Shown piece after piece: positions 8,191 through 17,217 of a DNA stretch of 32,221 nt. This stretch comes from Acidobacteriaceae bacterium (GTDB lineage Bacteria; Acidobacteriota; Terriglobia; Terriglobales; Acidobacteriaceae): contig JASHOC010000140.1 of the NCBI GenBank assembly GCA_030041305.1, positions 1 to 32,221 of the forward strand, in the 5' to 3' direction. Positions within the stretch are counted from its first letter, which is position 1; the number at the start of each line of letters is the position of its first letter. The position numbers and the translations under genes were made by a program. A model generated the notes under the pieces. It ran no database searches. It worked only from the letters and a program-made list of their open reading frames with translations, and was not told the DNA's origin.

Positions 8191-9217
8191 TGCAGATATC
8201 TCCTTCTATTTGTTGTTCAGATTGCCTAACCAAGCGGCGCCGACTGGCGCTGCAAGTACAGTGAGGAAGCCAATGAATCGCGGGCTGCCTCAAATCTCAA
8301 CTCCCATTCATTAGACGCGCGACACACAGCTCCAGTTCAAAAGTTTGAACAAAGATCGCAACTTGTGAGACGGCACCATACCCTAGCGGCGACTGATTGC
8401 CGACGGCGTTCCTTTGCCCGATAAGGCCCTCCCCCGGCGGGATACGCACCGAGGCATCATCGGTAGAGCCCATGCTCACATATGATGCAGGATGTGGCCG
8501 CCGAGCACGCAAAAAACGCGCGACGCGCACAGCCTTCTAAGGATGGCTGTAACGAATGTATACCGACTGGAAGGGCAGGTCAATAGTTTTTTTGCGGCAA
8601 TGCAGGCCTGCGAGCGGGGGATGGCCCTTCGGAGACCGGATCGGTCGATTCTGACAGCTCATTGAAAAAGCGAGGCTTGCCGCGGACTGGGGTCTGTTCT
8701 CTTCGCGCCCCGAACCCCCGCGTACCGGGCCTGTGGACTGGATTCCAGTCACCGTACGGGCGGAGGCGGAGTTTTCCTCAGACTTCCAATGTAACAGTGC
8801 TCGAGCCCGAAGCATCCCGGCGCACAATGTCTGCCGCTGGGCATCCTGCCGCGTGGGCAACAGCACGAGTCGCTTTGCTCGTCGAAGGATTGTAGGGGCG
8901 AACAGGTTTTGAGTGGCGAACGTTTCCGGCGGCGGTGGCCCTGTCACGCGCGGAGACCGGGCGTTCGTGTTCTGAGTTGGCATCCTGTTCTCCTTGCTTC
9001 TGCCCCCTTGCCTTTGGGGCCAATTGGAACCCGCAGGAGCGAAGTCCGGTTGGTTGCTTGGCAGCCCATGCCTTGGCCTCACTTAACCGGGCGCTTGGCC
9101 GCTTCCGGCGCTCGACATGGCTGGGTGGCCTCCGGCCCATTTGCTTCCGCGCGATGCTTTAACCGGGAAGGCCCCCGGCTAGCGCGCTTGGGACTGGCGC
9201 CGGGAGCGGCCAAGGCA
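8191..9217. other. Long poorly coding stretch, about 1 kb
   Basis: Open frames exist on both strands but none has a family signature, a good start region or consistent codon use, and they overlap in conflicting frames. I could not fit 6S RNA, RNase P RNA or SRP RNA here. Some of it may be decayed 5' sequence of the broken gene that follows. Confidence 0.4.
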
Positions 9218-9938
9218 GAGTTGGCGCAAAGTCCGTGGTTTGTGAACCTGGAGCCGGAGGGCGGAGCAGGTTACGATGCGCAGAATGGGCAGACCTTGGA
9301 GGGCACGGTCACTCCGCCCAAAAAGGGCAAGAAGAGGCAATACAGTTCCTCGGCGACCAGCGGTCCGCGCGGTCACATCTTCTGGGTAGTTCCGGCGTTC
9401 AAGGTGAACTACGCCGGCCACTTCAAACCGCTGACGCCCAAGGAGAAATTTCAGGAATGGGCGGAATCAGCTTACGATCCAATCGGGTTGGGCGTGACCG
9501 CGCTCAAGGCCGGCACGCTCGACTATTCTTCGAACGATGGCTTCTGCGGGTATGGAACCAGTTTTACCGGTTAGATGAAGTGCTTCGGCTCGCTGGAGCT
9601 AGACGTGAACGACTCCAGCTTCTTCGGCGATTTCGTGTTCACCGTGTGGTGTCATCAGGATCCGCGGTATTTTCGTTTGGGAGAGGGAGGGTTCGGCAGG
9701 CGAGTTCTCCCGGGTCTTTGTCCCCTATATCGATTCCGGAAAGAAGGTCTTCTATAGCTCCGGCCTAGCGGGCACGGGAATGGCGGCTGTGGTGTCAAAT
9801 CTCTACTACCCGAAAGTGGATCGAACCGTAGGTCACTCCATTTCGCGTATGGCCATCGATCTGGGCGACACGGCGATCTATAACGTTTCTGCGGAGTTCT
9901 GGCCGGACATTCATCACTGGCTGCAGAAGACGTTTTAA
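9218..9938 (+). pseudogene. Broken gene for a conserved secreted/outer-membrane-like acidobacterial protein (HQDPRYF family)
   Basis: Three segments of one protein family are visible in order. The first ends SYDP-like EKFQEWAESAYDPIGLGVTA to GYGTSF and runs into an in-frame TAG at 9572-9574. The same frame continues with SSFFGDFVFTVWCHQDPRYF and FGRR, then near 9700 the homology jumps by one base into another frame (EFSRVFVPYIDSGKKVFYSS, VVSNLYYPKVDRTVGHSISR, AEFWPDIHHWLQKTF) and ends in a TAA at 9936-9938. The order and spacing match a family common in Acidobacteria with the conserved HQDPRYFR, SNLYYP and EFWPDI motifs and no assigned function. So at least one stop and one frameshift inactivate it; a short deletion after GYG is also likely. 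The true 5' end and any signal peptide are not recognisable, so the left boundary is approximate. Confidence 0.7.
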
Positions 9939-10145
9939 ATGATGCTTGGTGGTTTGTGGAGGTGGACGGCGCCCGGCCAATAGCCGGGAGGCAGTGGCTT
10001 GCCGCTACTGGTTTAGTGGCGGTTTTGCTCGCTCGATCTCCTGCTTCCTCGTCCTCTTTCAGTTTTTTAGGCTCCAATCGCTGCGGTCGAGGTCCGGAAA
10101 TCCACCCCATCGCGCCAGAATGCGCGCGATGGGTTGGGGGGATCT

Positions 10146-11705
10146 TCAACTCCAATAGCTACGATCCAGCGTCCTGTATTGAATGGCTTCAGCGAGGTGG
10201 GCGACGGTGAGGCGCTCTGCGCCGTCAAGATCGGCGATGGTCCGCGCCACTTTCAGAATACGGTCGTGGGCCCGCGCGGTGAGGCCCTGCTGCTGCATGG
10301 CGCGCTCGAGCAGGCGCTCGGCGTCGGGCCCCAACTCGCAATAGGCGCGAATCTGGCGCGTGGTCATTTGCGCGTTGGCGTAGATTTTTTCGCCTTGCCT
10401 TTTAAAGCGCTCGCGCTGCCGCTCGCGCGCGGTCATGACGCGGGTGCGAATGTGCGCCGAGCCCTCGGCCGCGGCGCCGCCGCGCAGTTCCTTGTATTGC
10501 ACCGCGGGGACTTCGATGTGAATATCGATGCGGTCGAGAAGCGGACCGGAGATTTTGGCCACGTAACGCTGGATCATGGGCGGCGTGCACATGCATTGGC
10601 GAGACTTGTCGTTGAAGTATCCGCAGGGACAGGGATTCATGGCCGCGGCCAGCATAAAGCGGGCCGGAAAACTGAGCGACATGGAGGCGCGCGCGATGGT
10701 GACGGTGTGATCTTCGAGGGGCTGGCGCATGACTTCGAGCACGTTGCGGGGAAACTCGGGCAGCTCATCGAGAAAGAGCAAGCCGTTATGGGCGAGAGAA
10801 ACTTCGCCCGGGCGCGGCACGACGCCGCCGCCGATGAGGCCGGCGTCGGAGATGGTGTGGTGGGGAGAGCGAAAGGGCCGTTGCGTGACGAGCCCGGTTC
10901 CGGAGTCGAGCACGCCGGCGACGGAATGAATCTTGGTGGTCTCGAGCGCTTCCTCGAAGGTGAGCGGCGCGAGGATGGAGGGCAGGCGCTTGGCGAGCAT
11001 TGTTTTGCCGGAGCCGGGCGGACCGATCATGAGAATGTTGTGGCTGCCGGCGGCGGCCACTTCGAGCGCACGTTTGGCGGTCTGCTGGCCACGCACATCG
11101 CAAAAGTCCACCGCGAACTGTTCGAGCTTGCCGAGAATCTCACCGGTCGCGATGCGAAAGGGCTCGCGCTGGATTTGGCCGACCACGGCGGAGTTCAGCA
11201 GATCGAGAACATCGAGAAGCGAGGCGACGGGATAGACGTTGACGCCTTCGACGACCGCGGCCTCTGCTGCGTTGGCCGCGGGCAGAACCAAATTGGCGAT
11301 GCCTTTTTCGCGGGCCAGAATGGCGACGGGCAACATGCCGGGCACGGGACGCACGCTGCCGTCGAGTCCCAGTTCGCCGACGAGGAGAAAGCGGCTGAGG
11401 TCGTTGTTGCGCAGTGCGCCATAGGCACCGAGAATGCCGACCGCGATGGGCAGGTCGAAGCCGGAGCCTTCTTTTTTGAGGTCGGCGGGCGCCAGATTGA
11501 TGACGATGAAAGTGGGCGGAATGGAGTAACCGGAATTCTTGATGGCGGCGCGAACGCGATCACGGCTTTCGCGCACGGCGGCGTCGGGAAGGCCTACGGT
11601 GTGAAAGTGATCCTGGTCAGTGACTGCGCCGCTATAGTCCACCTCGACCTCGATGAGGTTGGCGTCGATGCCGTAGACAGCCGCGCTGAGAGCCTTGAAA
11701 TGCAT
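10146..11705 (-). CDS. comM: YifB/ComM family Mg chelatase-like AAA+ ATPase
   Basis: A 519-aa protein of normal length. The N-terminal Lon-protease-like ChlI domain covers about residues 1-170 ([38 protein letters not shown]). The AAA+ module has Walker [15 protein letters not shown] near residue 217, Walker [18 protein letters not shown], and the family's zinc-like NPCPCGYF motif; the C-terminal magnesium-chelatase-like lid ends in YRTLDR. ComM is a hexameric helicase that drives branch migration during natural transformation in other bacteria, so a role in integrating incoming DNA is plausible here. The family is widespread also in non-competent species. It is divergent from the methyltransferase gene, 43 bases apart. 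I see no strong ribosome site before the ATG. Confidence 0.93.
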   Translation of the reverse strand: MHFKALSAAVYGIDANLIEVEVDYSGAVTDQDHFHTVGLPDAAVRESRDRVRAAIKNSGYSIPPTFIVINLAPADLKKEGSGFDLPIAVGILGAYGALRNNDLSRFLLVGELGLDGSVRPVPGMLPVAILAREKGIANLVLPAANAAEAAVVEGVNVYPVASLLDVLDLLNSAVVGQIQREPFRIATGEILGKLEQFAVDFCDVRGQQTAKRALEVAAAGSHNILMIGPPGSGKTMLAKRLPSILAPLTFEEALETTKIHSVAGVLDSGTGLVTQRPFRSPHHTISDAGLIGGGVVPRPGEVSLAHNGLLFLDELPEFPRNVLEVMRQPLEDHTVTIARASMSLSFPARFMLAAAMNPCPCGYFNDKSRQCMCTPPMIQRYVAKISGPLLDRIDIHIEVPAVQYKELRGGAAAEGSAHIRTRVMTARERQRERFKRQGEKIYANAQMTTRQIRAYCELGPDAERLLERAMQQQGLTARAHDRILKVARTIADLDGAERLTVAHLAEAIQYRTLDRSYWS

Positions 11706-11748
11706 GATCGAGGATTTAAAGCGAGTTTATCATCCGCGAGGACCGGCG

Positions 11749-12663
11749 ATGAACGCCGCGCGGCCGTCCAATCTTCGCCAAGAAAGTTTGTGGAGGGTTG
11801 CGGCGCACATCATAATGGACCTCATGCAAGAAACATCGCCGACGGCGCAAACAGCTGCGGTCAATGATCCGGCTTCGCGCCCTCCGGCTTCGCGAAGATT
11901 TTTCCGGCGCGTGAAGAGCCGATTCTTCCAGCCCGAAGCGGTGTACCGGTTTTACCTGAAATGGAAGTATGGGGCGGGCCGAATCACCGATCCGCCCAAC
12001 GGGCGGTTGCCGAACGGCGCGCTTCACAATCGCGAAGAATGGCAGGAGGCGACGCATGCGGCGAGGGAGCTTCATTTGCCGCTGCACCGTGCGGAGGAAA
12101 AAAACTGGGATCACCTTGCCGCAGCGCAGGCGATTGCCGCCCAGTTTCCGCGGTCGGCGAGGATCTTGGACGCGGGCGCGGAGTTCTACAGCAACCTGCT
12201 GCCGGCTTTGTTCGTGTATGGATTCCGCCATCTCTACGCCATGAACCTTTCGTTTGCCGATCCCGCGCGGCGCGGACCGATTCGCTATCTTCCCGGCGAC
12301 ATCACGCGCACCGGCTTTCCGGATTGCTTTTTCGACGCGGTCACGTGTATGAGCGTGATCGAGCACGGGGTTCCGTTGGAAGCGTACCTCCGCGAGATGC
12401 ATCGTGTCTTGAAGCCCGGAGGCTTGCTGATTACGTCCACCGATTATTACCCTGCGCCGATCGACACCCGTGACAAGTTTGCACATGGGGCTCCGATCAG
12501 GATCTTTTCGAAAGAGGAGATGGAGAGGATCTTTGCTGAGGCGAAGGCATGCGGCTTCGAAGCGACGGGAGAAGTCGAACTGGATGCGACGGGCCGGCCG
12601 ATACGGTGGGAGCTCTACGATCTCGATTACACTTTTTTGATTTTCACACTGCGCAAGCCTTGA
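11749..12663 (+). CDS. Class I SAM-dependent methyltransferase
   Basis: A 304-aa protein. The central Rossmann domain (about residues 125-235) shows motif I as ARILDAGAEFYSNLLPALF, an acidic strand partner region YAMNLSF, motif III-like PGDITRTGFPDCFFDAVTCM, then SVIEHGVPLEAYLREMHRVL with the LKPGGLLITSTDY motif typical of Methyltransf_11/12 enzymes. Motif I has DAGAEF instead of the usual DxGxGxG, so cofactor binding may be weakened; the rest is conserved. Relatives often methylate sugars or lipids in glycan assembly, but nothing nearby confirms a substrate. The start at 11749 is chosen for GAGGA six bases upstream; the frame is open further upstream but would overlap comM, and ATGs at 11815 and 11824 are alternatives without ribosome sites. 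Confidence 0.8.
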   Translation: MNAARPSNLRQESLWRVAAHIIMDLMQETSPTAQTAAVNDPASRPPASRRFFRRVKSRFFQPEAVYRFYLKWKYGAGRITDPPNGRLPNGALHNREEWQEATHAARELHLPLHRAEEKNWDHLAAAQAIAAQFPRSARILDAGAEFYSNLLPALFVYGFRHLYAMNLSFADPARRGPIRYLPGDITRTGFPDCFFDAVTCMSVIEHGVPLEAYLREMHRVLKPGGLLITSTDYYPAPIDTRDKFAHGAPIRIFSKEEMERIFAEAKACGFEATGEVELDATGRPIRWELYDLDYTFLIFTLRKP

Positions 12664-13006
12664 ATCGACAGGCGGATCGCGTCATGTATGAGCGCAATGG
12701 GCGAGGAAACGCCGGCTGGGGAGTGCGGAAGCCTGACGGAGCAGCGCCACAAGGCGATCGAGGACTTCGATCCGGTTAAAGTCCAATGCAAGCGCGCTCG
12801 GGGAGCGCCGCTATGGCTGGATTCGCGATGCCGGCGCCAGAGCGCAGAGAGAGAAACGCCGAATTGCGCGAAACACCCCATGGATCCAGCCTTTCAACGG
12901 ATGCGTCATGCGCTGCGAAGGGGAGGCTCTTTGGTTTCACGCAGCCCACTCGGTTCCAGAAGAAAAAAATTGTTGCTCTTTTTTCCACTCTCATTACGTT
13001 TTTCTC
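12664..13006. other. Intergenic region, 343 bases, nothing recognised
   Basis: Between the methyltransferase stop and the promoter of the microprotein gene. A plus-strand frame from 12688 runs across the promoter and ribosome site of the next gene and has no family resemblance, so I do not call it. An A/T-rich tract at about 12959-13006 (AAAAAAATTGTTGCTCTTTT) may act as an UP-like element for the following promoter. Confidence 0.4.
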
Positions 13007-13035
13007 TTGACATCGATGCTGCACAATTCTATACA
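13007..13035 (+). promoter_or_regulatory. Strong sigma-70-type promoter for the Lys/Ala-rich microprotein
   Basis: A perfect -35 hexamer TTGACA (13007-13012) and TATACA (13030-13035) are separated by exactly 17 bases. The stretch just upstream is A/T-rich, unlike the rest of the window. Transcription should begin near 13042, about 60 bases before the microprotein start codon. Confidence 0.75.
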
Positions 13036-13100
13036 TTCTTCAACTGCAATGTAACGATTGCAGAATCGATGCAACCCATCGAAAAGGGAGAATAGGCAAA

Positions 13101-13184
13101 ATGGCAACAAAGAAAGCAGCCAAGAAGGCACCCGCGAAGAAGGCGGCGAAGAAGGCCGTAAAGAAGGCCGCGAAGAAAAAGTAG
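13101..13184 (+). CDS. 27-aa lysine/alanine-rich histone-tail-like microprotein
   Basis: A 27-residue protein with 13 lysines and 10 alanines plus one each of Met, Thr, Pro and Val, built from repeating AAKK/APAKK units (it starts MATKKAAKKAPAKKAAKK). This composition is that of histone H1 tails and of bacterial H1-like nucleoid proteins (AlgP, HctB, C-terminal arms of mycobacterial HU), so binding to DNA or RNA is the natural guess; it is inference. The gene is well defined: a consensus promoter, the ribosome site AAAGGGAG ten bases before the ATG, and a classical terminator 30 bases after the stop form a self-contained unit only 240 bp long. It is not a truncated arm of a larger protein, because an in-frame ATG, ribosome site and promoter precede it immediately. 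It is too short for ordinary gene finders. Confidence 0.8.
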   Translation: MATKKAAKKAPAKKAAKKAVKKAAKKK

Positions 13185-13213
13185 CGGACGACCAACCTAA
13201 AAGGCAACACTCC

Positions 13214-13250
13214 AAGGGGGACGCTTCAAAGCGTCCCCCTTAGTGTTTTT
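13214..13250 (+). terminator. Rho-independent terminator after the microprotein
   Basis: A perfect 11-bp stem, AAGGGGGACGC (13214-13224) and GCGTCCCCCTT (13231-13241), with loop TTCAAA is followed by AGTGTTTTT. This is the clearest intrinsic terminator in the window. Confidence 0.93.
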
Positions 13251-13438
13251 GCCCCAAAATCCGTTCACGTGGTCGGGGAGGACGGACGGCAGCATGCTGC
13301 GATGGCCAGGTCCGGCGCGCCGCAAGCGCCACGTGGAGCGGCATCGACAGTTCGATTGGGCGCTTGTGTGCGCTTTCCGCCGCCGCAACGCTGGAACCGC
13401 TATAGACTGAATGATGGATGATGCCGAGGGAGAGGAAG

Positions 13439-14182
13439 ATGACCCGACGCCGTTGGATCGCCGAGCACTGGGACGAGGCCACCGCGACCCTTGAAGGAGC
13501 GCAGGCCGAGCACATGGCGCGCGTTCTGCGCGCGCAACCGGGAATGGAGGCCGATGTGGTGGCGGGCGGCCACGTCTTTCACGCTGAGGTCGCCGCCGTC
13601 ACCCTGAATAAAGAGAAGAGCCAGGTGCGGCTGAACCTGGTAGCCGAGCTGCAAGCCGATCCCGCGCTACCCGTGACGGTGATGATCGCGGTGTATAAGT
13701 TCGATCGCATGGAGTGGGCGATCGAAAAGCTGACCGAACTGGGCGTGGCGGAAATCGCGCCGGTGATTGCGCGGCGAACCGACAAGCATCTAGCGGACGC
13801 CGCCGAGACGCGCGTGCAGCGTTGGCGCCGCCTGGTCCGCGAGGCCGCGCAGCAGGCGCGCCGCTCCGATGTGCCGCTCATTCACGATCCGGAGCCATTG
13901 TCGGTGAGGGTGCGCCACAGGGCCGCGGCCACGCGCATCGTGCTCGCCGAGCAGGAGCGCACTGCGACGTTACGCTGCGTGATCGAGGAAGCGATAGAGG
14001 CGGCGAACGAGGAAATGCCCGCGCTGGAGATCGCCATCGGTCCCGAGGGCGGGTGGGCTCCCGCCGAAGAAGCGCTCTTCGACGCCAACGGATGGCGCGC
14101 GGTCTCTCTGGGACCGCGCATCTTTCGCGCCGAAACCGCCGCCATTGCGGCGGTGGCTGTGGTGGCCTCGTATCTTGAGTAA
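13439..14182 (+). CDS. rsmE: 16S rRNA (uracil(1498)-N(3))-methyltransferase RsmE
   Basis: A 247-aa SPOUT-class enzyme that methylates N3 of U1498 in 16S rRNA using SAM. The N-terminal PUA-like domain covers about residues 1-75 (MTRRRWIAEHW, EHMARVLRAQPGMEADVV). The SPOUT domain carries KFDRMEWAIEKLTELGVAEI, then REAAQQARRSDVP, and the knot motifs IAIGPEGGWAPAEEALF and SLGPRIFRAETAAIAAV, all expected for RsmE. The start at 13439 is preferred over two ATGs at 13418 and 13421 because GGGAGAGG lies directly upstream and the protein then begins at the family's usual position. The usual acidobacterial neighbour prmA is not present upstream. Confidence 0.95.
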   Translation: MTRRRWIAEHWDEATATLEGAQAEHMARVLRAQPGMEADVVAGGHVFHAEVAAVTLNKEKSQVRLNLVAELQADPALPVTVMIAVYKFDRMEWAIEKLTELGVAEIAPVIARRTDKHLADAAETRVQRWRRLVREAAQQARRSDVPLIHDPEPLSVRVRHRAAATRIVLAEQERTATLRCVIEEAIEAANEEMPALEIAIGPEGGWAPAEEALFDANGWRAVSLGPRIFRAETAAIAAVAVVASYLE

Positions 14183-14323
14183 ACACGCAGCTTGGGGCGC
14201 TTTGGCGTGCGCGATGCGCGCGTCGTCCGGGGAATTCCTGACGCGGGCTCGTGGGAGAAATGAGGAAGCGGAAGGTTCCAAGTCGATGTCTGGTGTGAAC
14301 TGTTCGAGGAAGCGTAGCAGAAG

Positions 14324-14788
14324 ATGGAAAGCACGATCGAAAGACACATTGAGCTGAAGGCTCCCGTTGCCCGGGTCTGGCGGGCGCTCACCGACTACCG
14401 CGAGTTTGGCGAGTGGTTCCGCGTGACGCTGGAGGGGCCCTTCGCGCCGGGACAAACTTCGCGCGGGCGCATTCTCTATCCCGGCTACGAGCACGTGGTG
14501 TGGGAGGGCGCGATCCAGACGATGGAGCCGGAGCGGCATTTTTCATTCACCTGGGCGCATCCCAAATCCTTTGATAAGGCGAACTACTCCCCTGACTATT
14601 CGGGTGAGCCGACGACGCTGGTGGAATTTCGACTGGAGAAGATATCGGGCGGCACACTGCTCACGGTCACTGAGTCGGGTTTTGAAAACCTCCCGGCCGA
14701 ACGGCGCGAGGAAGCTTTCAAAAGGAACGACGGCGGCTGGGCAGAGCAGATGAAGAACATTGAGGCGTATCTCGCGCGCCAGGCGTAG
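14324..14788 (+). CDS. SRPBCC (AHSA1/START-like) domain protein
   Basis: A 154-aa single-domain protein of the Bet v1-like fold. It opens with the family start IERHIELKAPVARVWRALTD, followed by REFGEWFRV, the strand region VVWEGAIQTMEPERHFSFTW, VEFRLEKISGGTLLTVTESG, and the long C-terminal helix (GGWAEQMKNIEAYLA). The fold makes a hydrophobic cavity that binds lipids or small molecules, or in Aha1 proteins stimulates Hsp90; the ligand here cannot be told. It follows rsmE on the same strand with 141 bases between and ends 76 bases before the convergent isomerase gene. Confidence 0.88.
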   Translation: MESTIERHIELKAPVARVWRALTDYREFGEWFRVTLEGPFAPGQTSRGRILYPGYEHVVWEGAIQTMEPERHFSFTWAHPKSFDKANYSPDYSGEPTTLVEFRLEKISGGTLLTVTESGFENLPAERREEAFKRNDGGWAEQMKNIEAYLARQA

Positions 14789-14864
14789 ACCTGTTCTTGA
14801 TGTTCGCAGCGATGGGAAGACGAACGCCAGGCTCGAGGCGCGGGACCGATTGCGGCTTTGCGCT

Positions 14865-15728
14865 TCAAGCACTCAGGTTGCGCATGTAGTTGGCGTCCAG
14901 CTTGAGCTCTTCGAACGGATCCATGTCAAACTGCTCCTGCTCGACGAAGTAGTATTTGAGTCCCGTGGCCGCGCGCAGGATCGGGCCGTAATCCGGTTTT
15001 GCCTTGCCCAGCACCGGCATGTGGACTTTGCCATCGGGCTCGTGCTCGATGGCTTTCACGTGAATGAGCGGAAATCGCTTCGGATCTTTGCTGAGGTAGT
15101 CCACCGGGTTGTGTCCGGAAGCGTAAACCCAGCCGCAGTCCATTTCGAAGATCACGAATTTGGGATCGGTGCGCTGCAAGAGCACGTCATAGACCAGCGT
15201 CCCGTCGATGACGGCGAATTCCGGCGTGTGATTGTGGACGCCGAAGGTTATGCCTGCGGCTTTCACCCGTTCGCCGATGCGGTTGAACTCTCCGGCGATC
15301 CAGCGCCAGTCATCCAGCGTGGGCGCGCCTTTGGCGCTGGGGTCGCGATGCATTCCGCCCGATGAGGAGCAGATGAGGTATTCGAGGCCGAGAGTGTGGG
15401 CGTAGTCGAGCCACTGGTCGAGTTGGGTTTCGAGAACGTTGAGCGCATGGTGGGTGCTGACGCAGCGCAGGCCGGCCTGGTCCATCGAGTGGCGGAATTC
15501 CGGCGCGGTGCGGCCAAAGTAGCCTGCGGCCTCGACCACCGTATATCCCGCGGCGCGCACCTGGTGAAGCGTGCCGTCGAAATCGTTGGGCAACTGGTTG
15601 CGCACGCTGTAAAGCTGCAAGCCGAGGGGCAGATGGCGGGACCGGGCGCGAAGGCGCGCAGCGCCGGCGCTGAACGCGGCTGCAGCCGCGCTCGTCTTGA
15701 GGAAGTTTCTTCGAGAAAGATGGCTCAT
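14865..15728 (-). CDS. Tat-exported sugar phosphate isomerase/epimerase-like TIM-barrel protein
   Basis: A 287-aa protein of the xylose isomerase-like/AP endonuclease 2 superfamily (PF01261). The N-terminus has a twin-arginine signal (SRRNFLK at residues 5-11, then an Ala-rich core). The barrel shows LGLQLYSVRNQLPNDF, the metal-ligand region HNHTPEFAVIDG, EMDCGWVYASGHNPVDYL, and HVKAIEHEPDG followed by YYFVEQEQFD, giving the Glu/Asp/His set used to bind a divalent metal. Family members isomerise or epimerise ketoses or inositol derivatives. The start at 15728 has GGAGAG upstream; the same frame stays open further upstream, but that part is the shadow of the next gene. It lies 28 bases after the Gfo/Idh/MocA gene, so the two form an operon. 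Substrate not known. Confidence 0.88.
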   Translation of the reverse strand: MSHLSRRNFLKTSAAAAAFSAGAARLRARSRHLPLGLQLYSVRNQLPNDFDGTLHQVRAAGYTVVEAAGYFGRTAPEFRHSMDQAGLRCVSTHHALNVLETQLDQWLDYAHTLGLEYLICSSSGGMHRDPSAKGAPTLDDWRWIAGEFNRIGERVKAAGITFGVHNHTPEFAVIDGTLVYDVLLQRTDPKFVIFEMDCGWVYASGHNPVDYLSKDPKRFPLIHVKAIEHEPDGKVHMPVLGKAKPDYGPILRAATGLKYYFVEQEQFDMDPFEELKLDANYMRNLSA

Positions 15729-15756
15729 CGATCGTCTCTCCGTGATAAATCCGGGC

Positions 15757-17100
15757 TCAACCTTGGATGGTGTGCGTGTCGCCGTCCCAGACCGCGGCGC
15801 GGCGATGGAAGTACGAGTAATTCGCCATGTGGCAGGCGATGGCGGCGTGATTGCCGAAGACTTCGTTTTCGACCACGGGCTGGCGCGTCTCGACGGCGCG
15901 GAAGAAATTGGCGATATGGTCGGCGGTGTCATCGTAACCGGACGGGGCGGACCAGGTTTCGATCTCGGCCAGCGACGGCGGCGGGGCGGGATGCTGGGCG
16001 CGCCACTCTTCGAGGTAGTTGTTCTTCGCCTCTTCGGTCCAGCCGTCGATGGAGTAGCCTTCGGGCTGAGGGCGGGTGTCCTGCGGAACAACCGTCAGCG
16101 TGTTGCCGCTGATGGTCATGGTGGCTTGTTTGCCATAAAAGATGATCGGCTCGCCCTCGGCGTTGTTCTGGTTGCAGTGCAGGTTGAGAATCACGCCGTC
16201 GTATTCGTATAAGGTCGCCAGCAGGTCGGGGTAATCGCGACTGTCCTTGAAGCAAGTGAGGCTTCCGCTGGACTGCGCGCGCCGCGGGGCGGCGTTGACG
16301 CCAGTGACGCACTGGATGCCCGAGAGCAGATGGACGAACAGATCGCCGGCCACGCCCTCGCCGTAATCGGTGAAGCAGCGCCAGCGGAAGAAGCGCGCTG
16401 CGTCGAAGGGCCGCTCAGGCGCATCGCGAAGAAAGCTCTTCCAGTCGATGGTCTGCTCGCTCGCGTCCGGAGGAATGGGATAAACCCATGCTCCAGAAGG
16501 CGAGTTGCGGTCGGAGTGGCCTTCGATATAGGTCACTTGGCCGAGGCGGCCGGAGGCGTAGATTTCCTGGGCTTTTTTGTACACGATGTTGCTGACGCGT
16601 TGGCTGCCCACCTGGAAGATGCGATGGTTGGCTTTGACTGCCTCCACCATGGTGAATCCATCGGCGACGTTATGCGACATGGGCTTTTCGCAATAGACAT
16701 CTTTGCCGGCATTGAGACAATCGATGACGATGGCGCGGTGCAGATGGTCCGAGACGGCGACCAGCACGGCATCCACGTCTTTGCGGTCGAGCAGAGAGCG
16801 ATGGTCGCCGGTGGTGGGCACGTCTTTGCCGTAAGCTTCGAGGCCGGCTTTACGGTGCATCTCATAGAGATCGGCGGTGGCCACCAGTTCGCCATTGGGG
16901 ACCTTGCGCGCCGAGCGCAGCAGATCGCAGCCGCGGATTCCCGTGCCAATGGAAACAAAGCGGATGGTGCGCCCGATTGTGCCGTTTTGCGCCGCCAGGG
17001 TGGGCGGCTCAAGAAGTGTAGTATTTGCCGCCGCGCCCGCCAAGGCCGCGCCCGCACCCAGGCGCACAAAATCCCGCCGCGTAAGGCCAGAAATCGTCAT
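15757..17100 (-). CDS. Tat-exported Gfo/Idh/MocA family oxidoreductase
   Basis: A 447-aa NAD(P)-dependent oxidoreductase-like protein. Residues 7-13 carry a twin-arginine motif (TRRDFVR) with a hydrophobic Ala-rich core, so it is exported folded, presumably with bound cofactor. The Rossmann domain includes RFVSIGTGIRGCDLL and the catalytic-lysine motif EKPM (in KDVYCEKPMSHNVADG). The C-terminal alpha/beta domain begins near GRLGQVTYIEGHSD and contains WKSFLRDAPERPFDAARFFR and DLFVHLLSGIQCVTG. Such enzymes oxidise or epimerise sugars. AGGAGGGC lies five bases before the ATG. It is followed closely by the isomerase-like gene, a pairing seen in Acidobacteria and Planctomycetes for uptake-linked conversion of unusual sugars. 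Exact substrate unknown. Confidence 0.92.
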   Translation of the reverse strand: MTISGLTRRDFVRLGAGAALAGAAANTTLLEPPTLAAQNGTIGRTIRFVSIGTGIRGCDLLRSARKVPNGELVATADLYEMHRKAGLEAYGKDVPTTGDHRSLLDRKDVDAVLVAVSDHLHRAIVIDCLNAGKDVYCEKPMSHNVADGFTMVEAVKANHRIFQVGSQRVSNIVYKKAQEIYASGRLGQVTYIEGHSDRNSPSGAWVYPIPPDASEQTIDWKSFLRDAPERPFDAARFFRWRCFTDYGEGVAGDLFVHLLSGIQCVTGVNAAPRRAQSSGSLTCFKDSRDYPDLLATLYEYDGVILNLHCNQNNAEGEPIIFYGKQATMTISGNTLTVVPQDTRPQPEGYSIDGWTEEAKNNYLEEWRAQHPAPPPSLAEIETWSAPSGYDDTADHIANFFRAVETRQPVVENEVFGNHAAIACHMANYSYFHRRAAVWDGDTHTIQG

Positions 17101-17217
17101 CGCTGCCCTCCTATCAAGCGAGCACCATTCTCGCTCCCCGTCCCGCAGGATGTCCAGAACGCGAAGCAGGAGGCGCCGATCTGCAGAAGTGCCATCGCCG
17201 GCCTGCGGCGGAATTGG

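Noticed and set aside
9036..9049. RNase P RNA-like string (AGGAGCGAAGTCCGG)
   Set aside because: The conserved P4 partner and surrounding helices of RNase P RNA could not be found on either side.
10134..11867. 577-codon plus-strand open frame opposite comM
   Set aside because: It is the GC-rich antisense shadow of a clearly identified comM; the product has Gly/Asp/His-rich composition with no family resemblance.
12688..13095. 135-codon plus-strand frame before the microprotein
   Set aside because: It runs through the strong promoter and the ribosome site of the microprotein gene and has no family resemblance.
15729..16091. Upstream in-frame extension of the sugar isomerase-like gene
   Set aside because: It is Pro/Arg/Ser-rich, lies inside the Gfo/Idh/MocA gene in another frame, and the Tat signal with ribosome site marks the true start at 15728.
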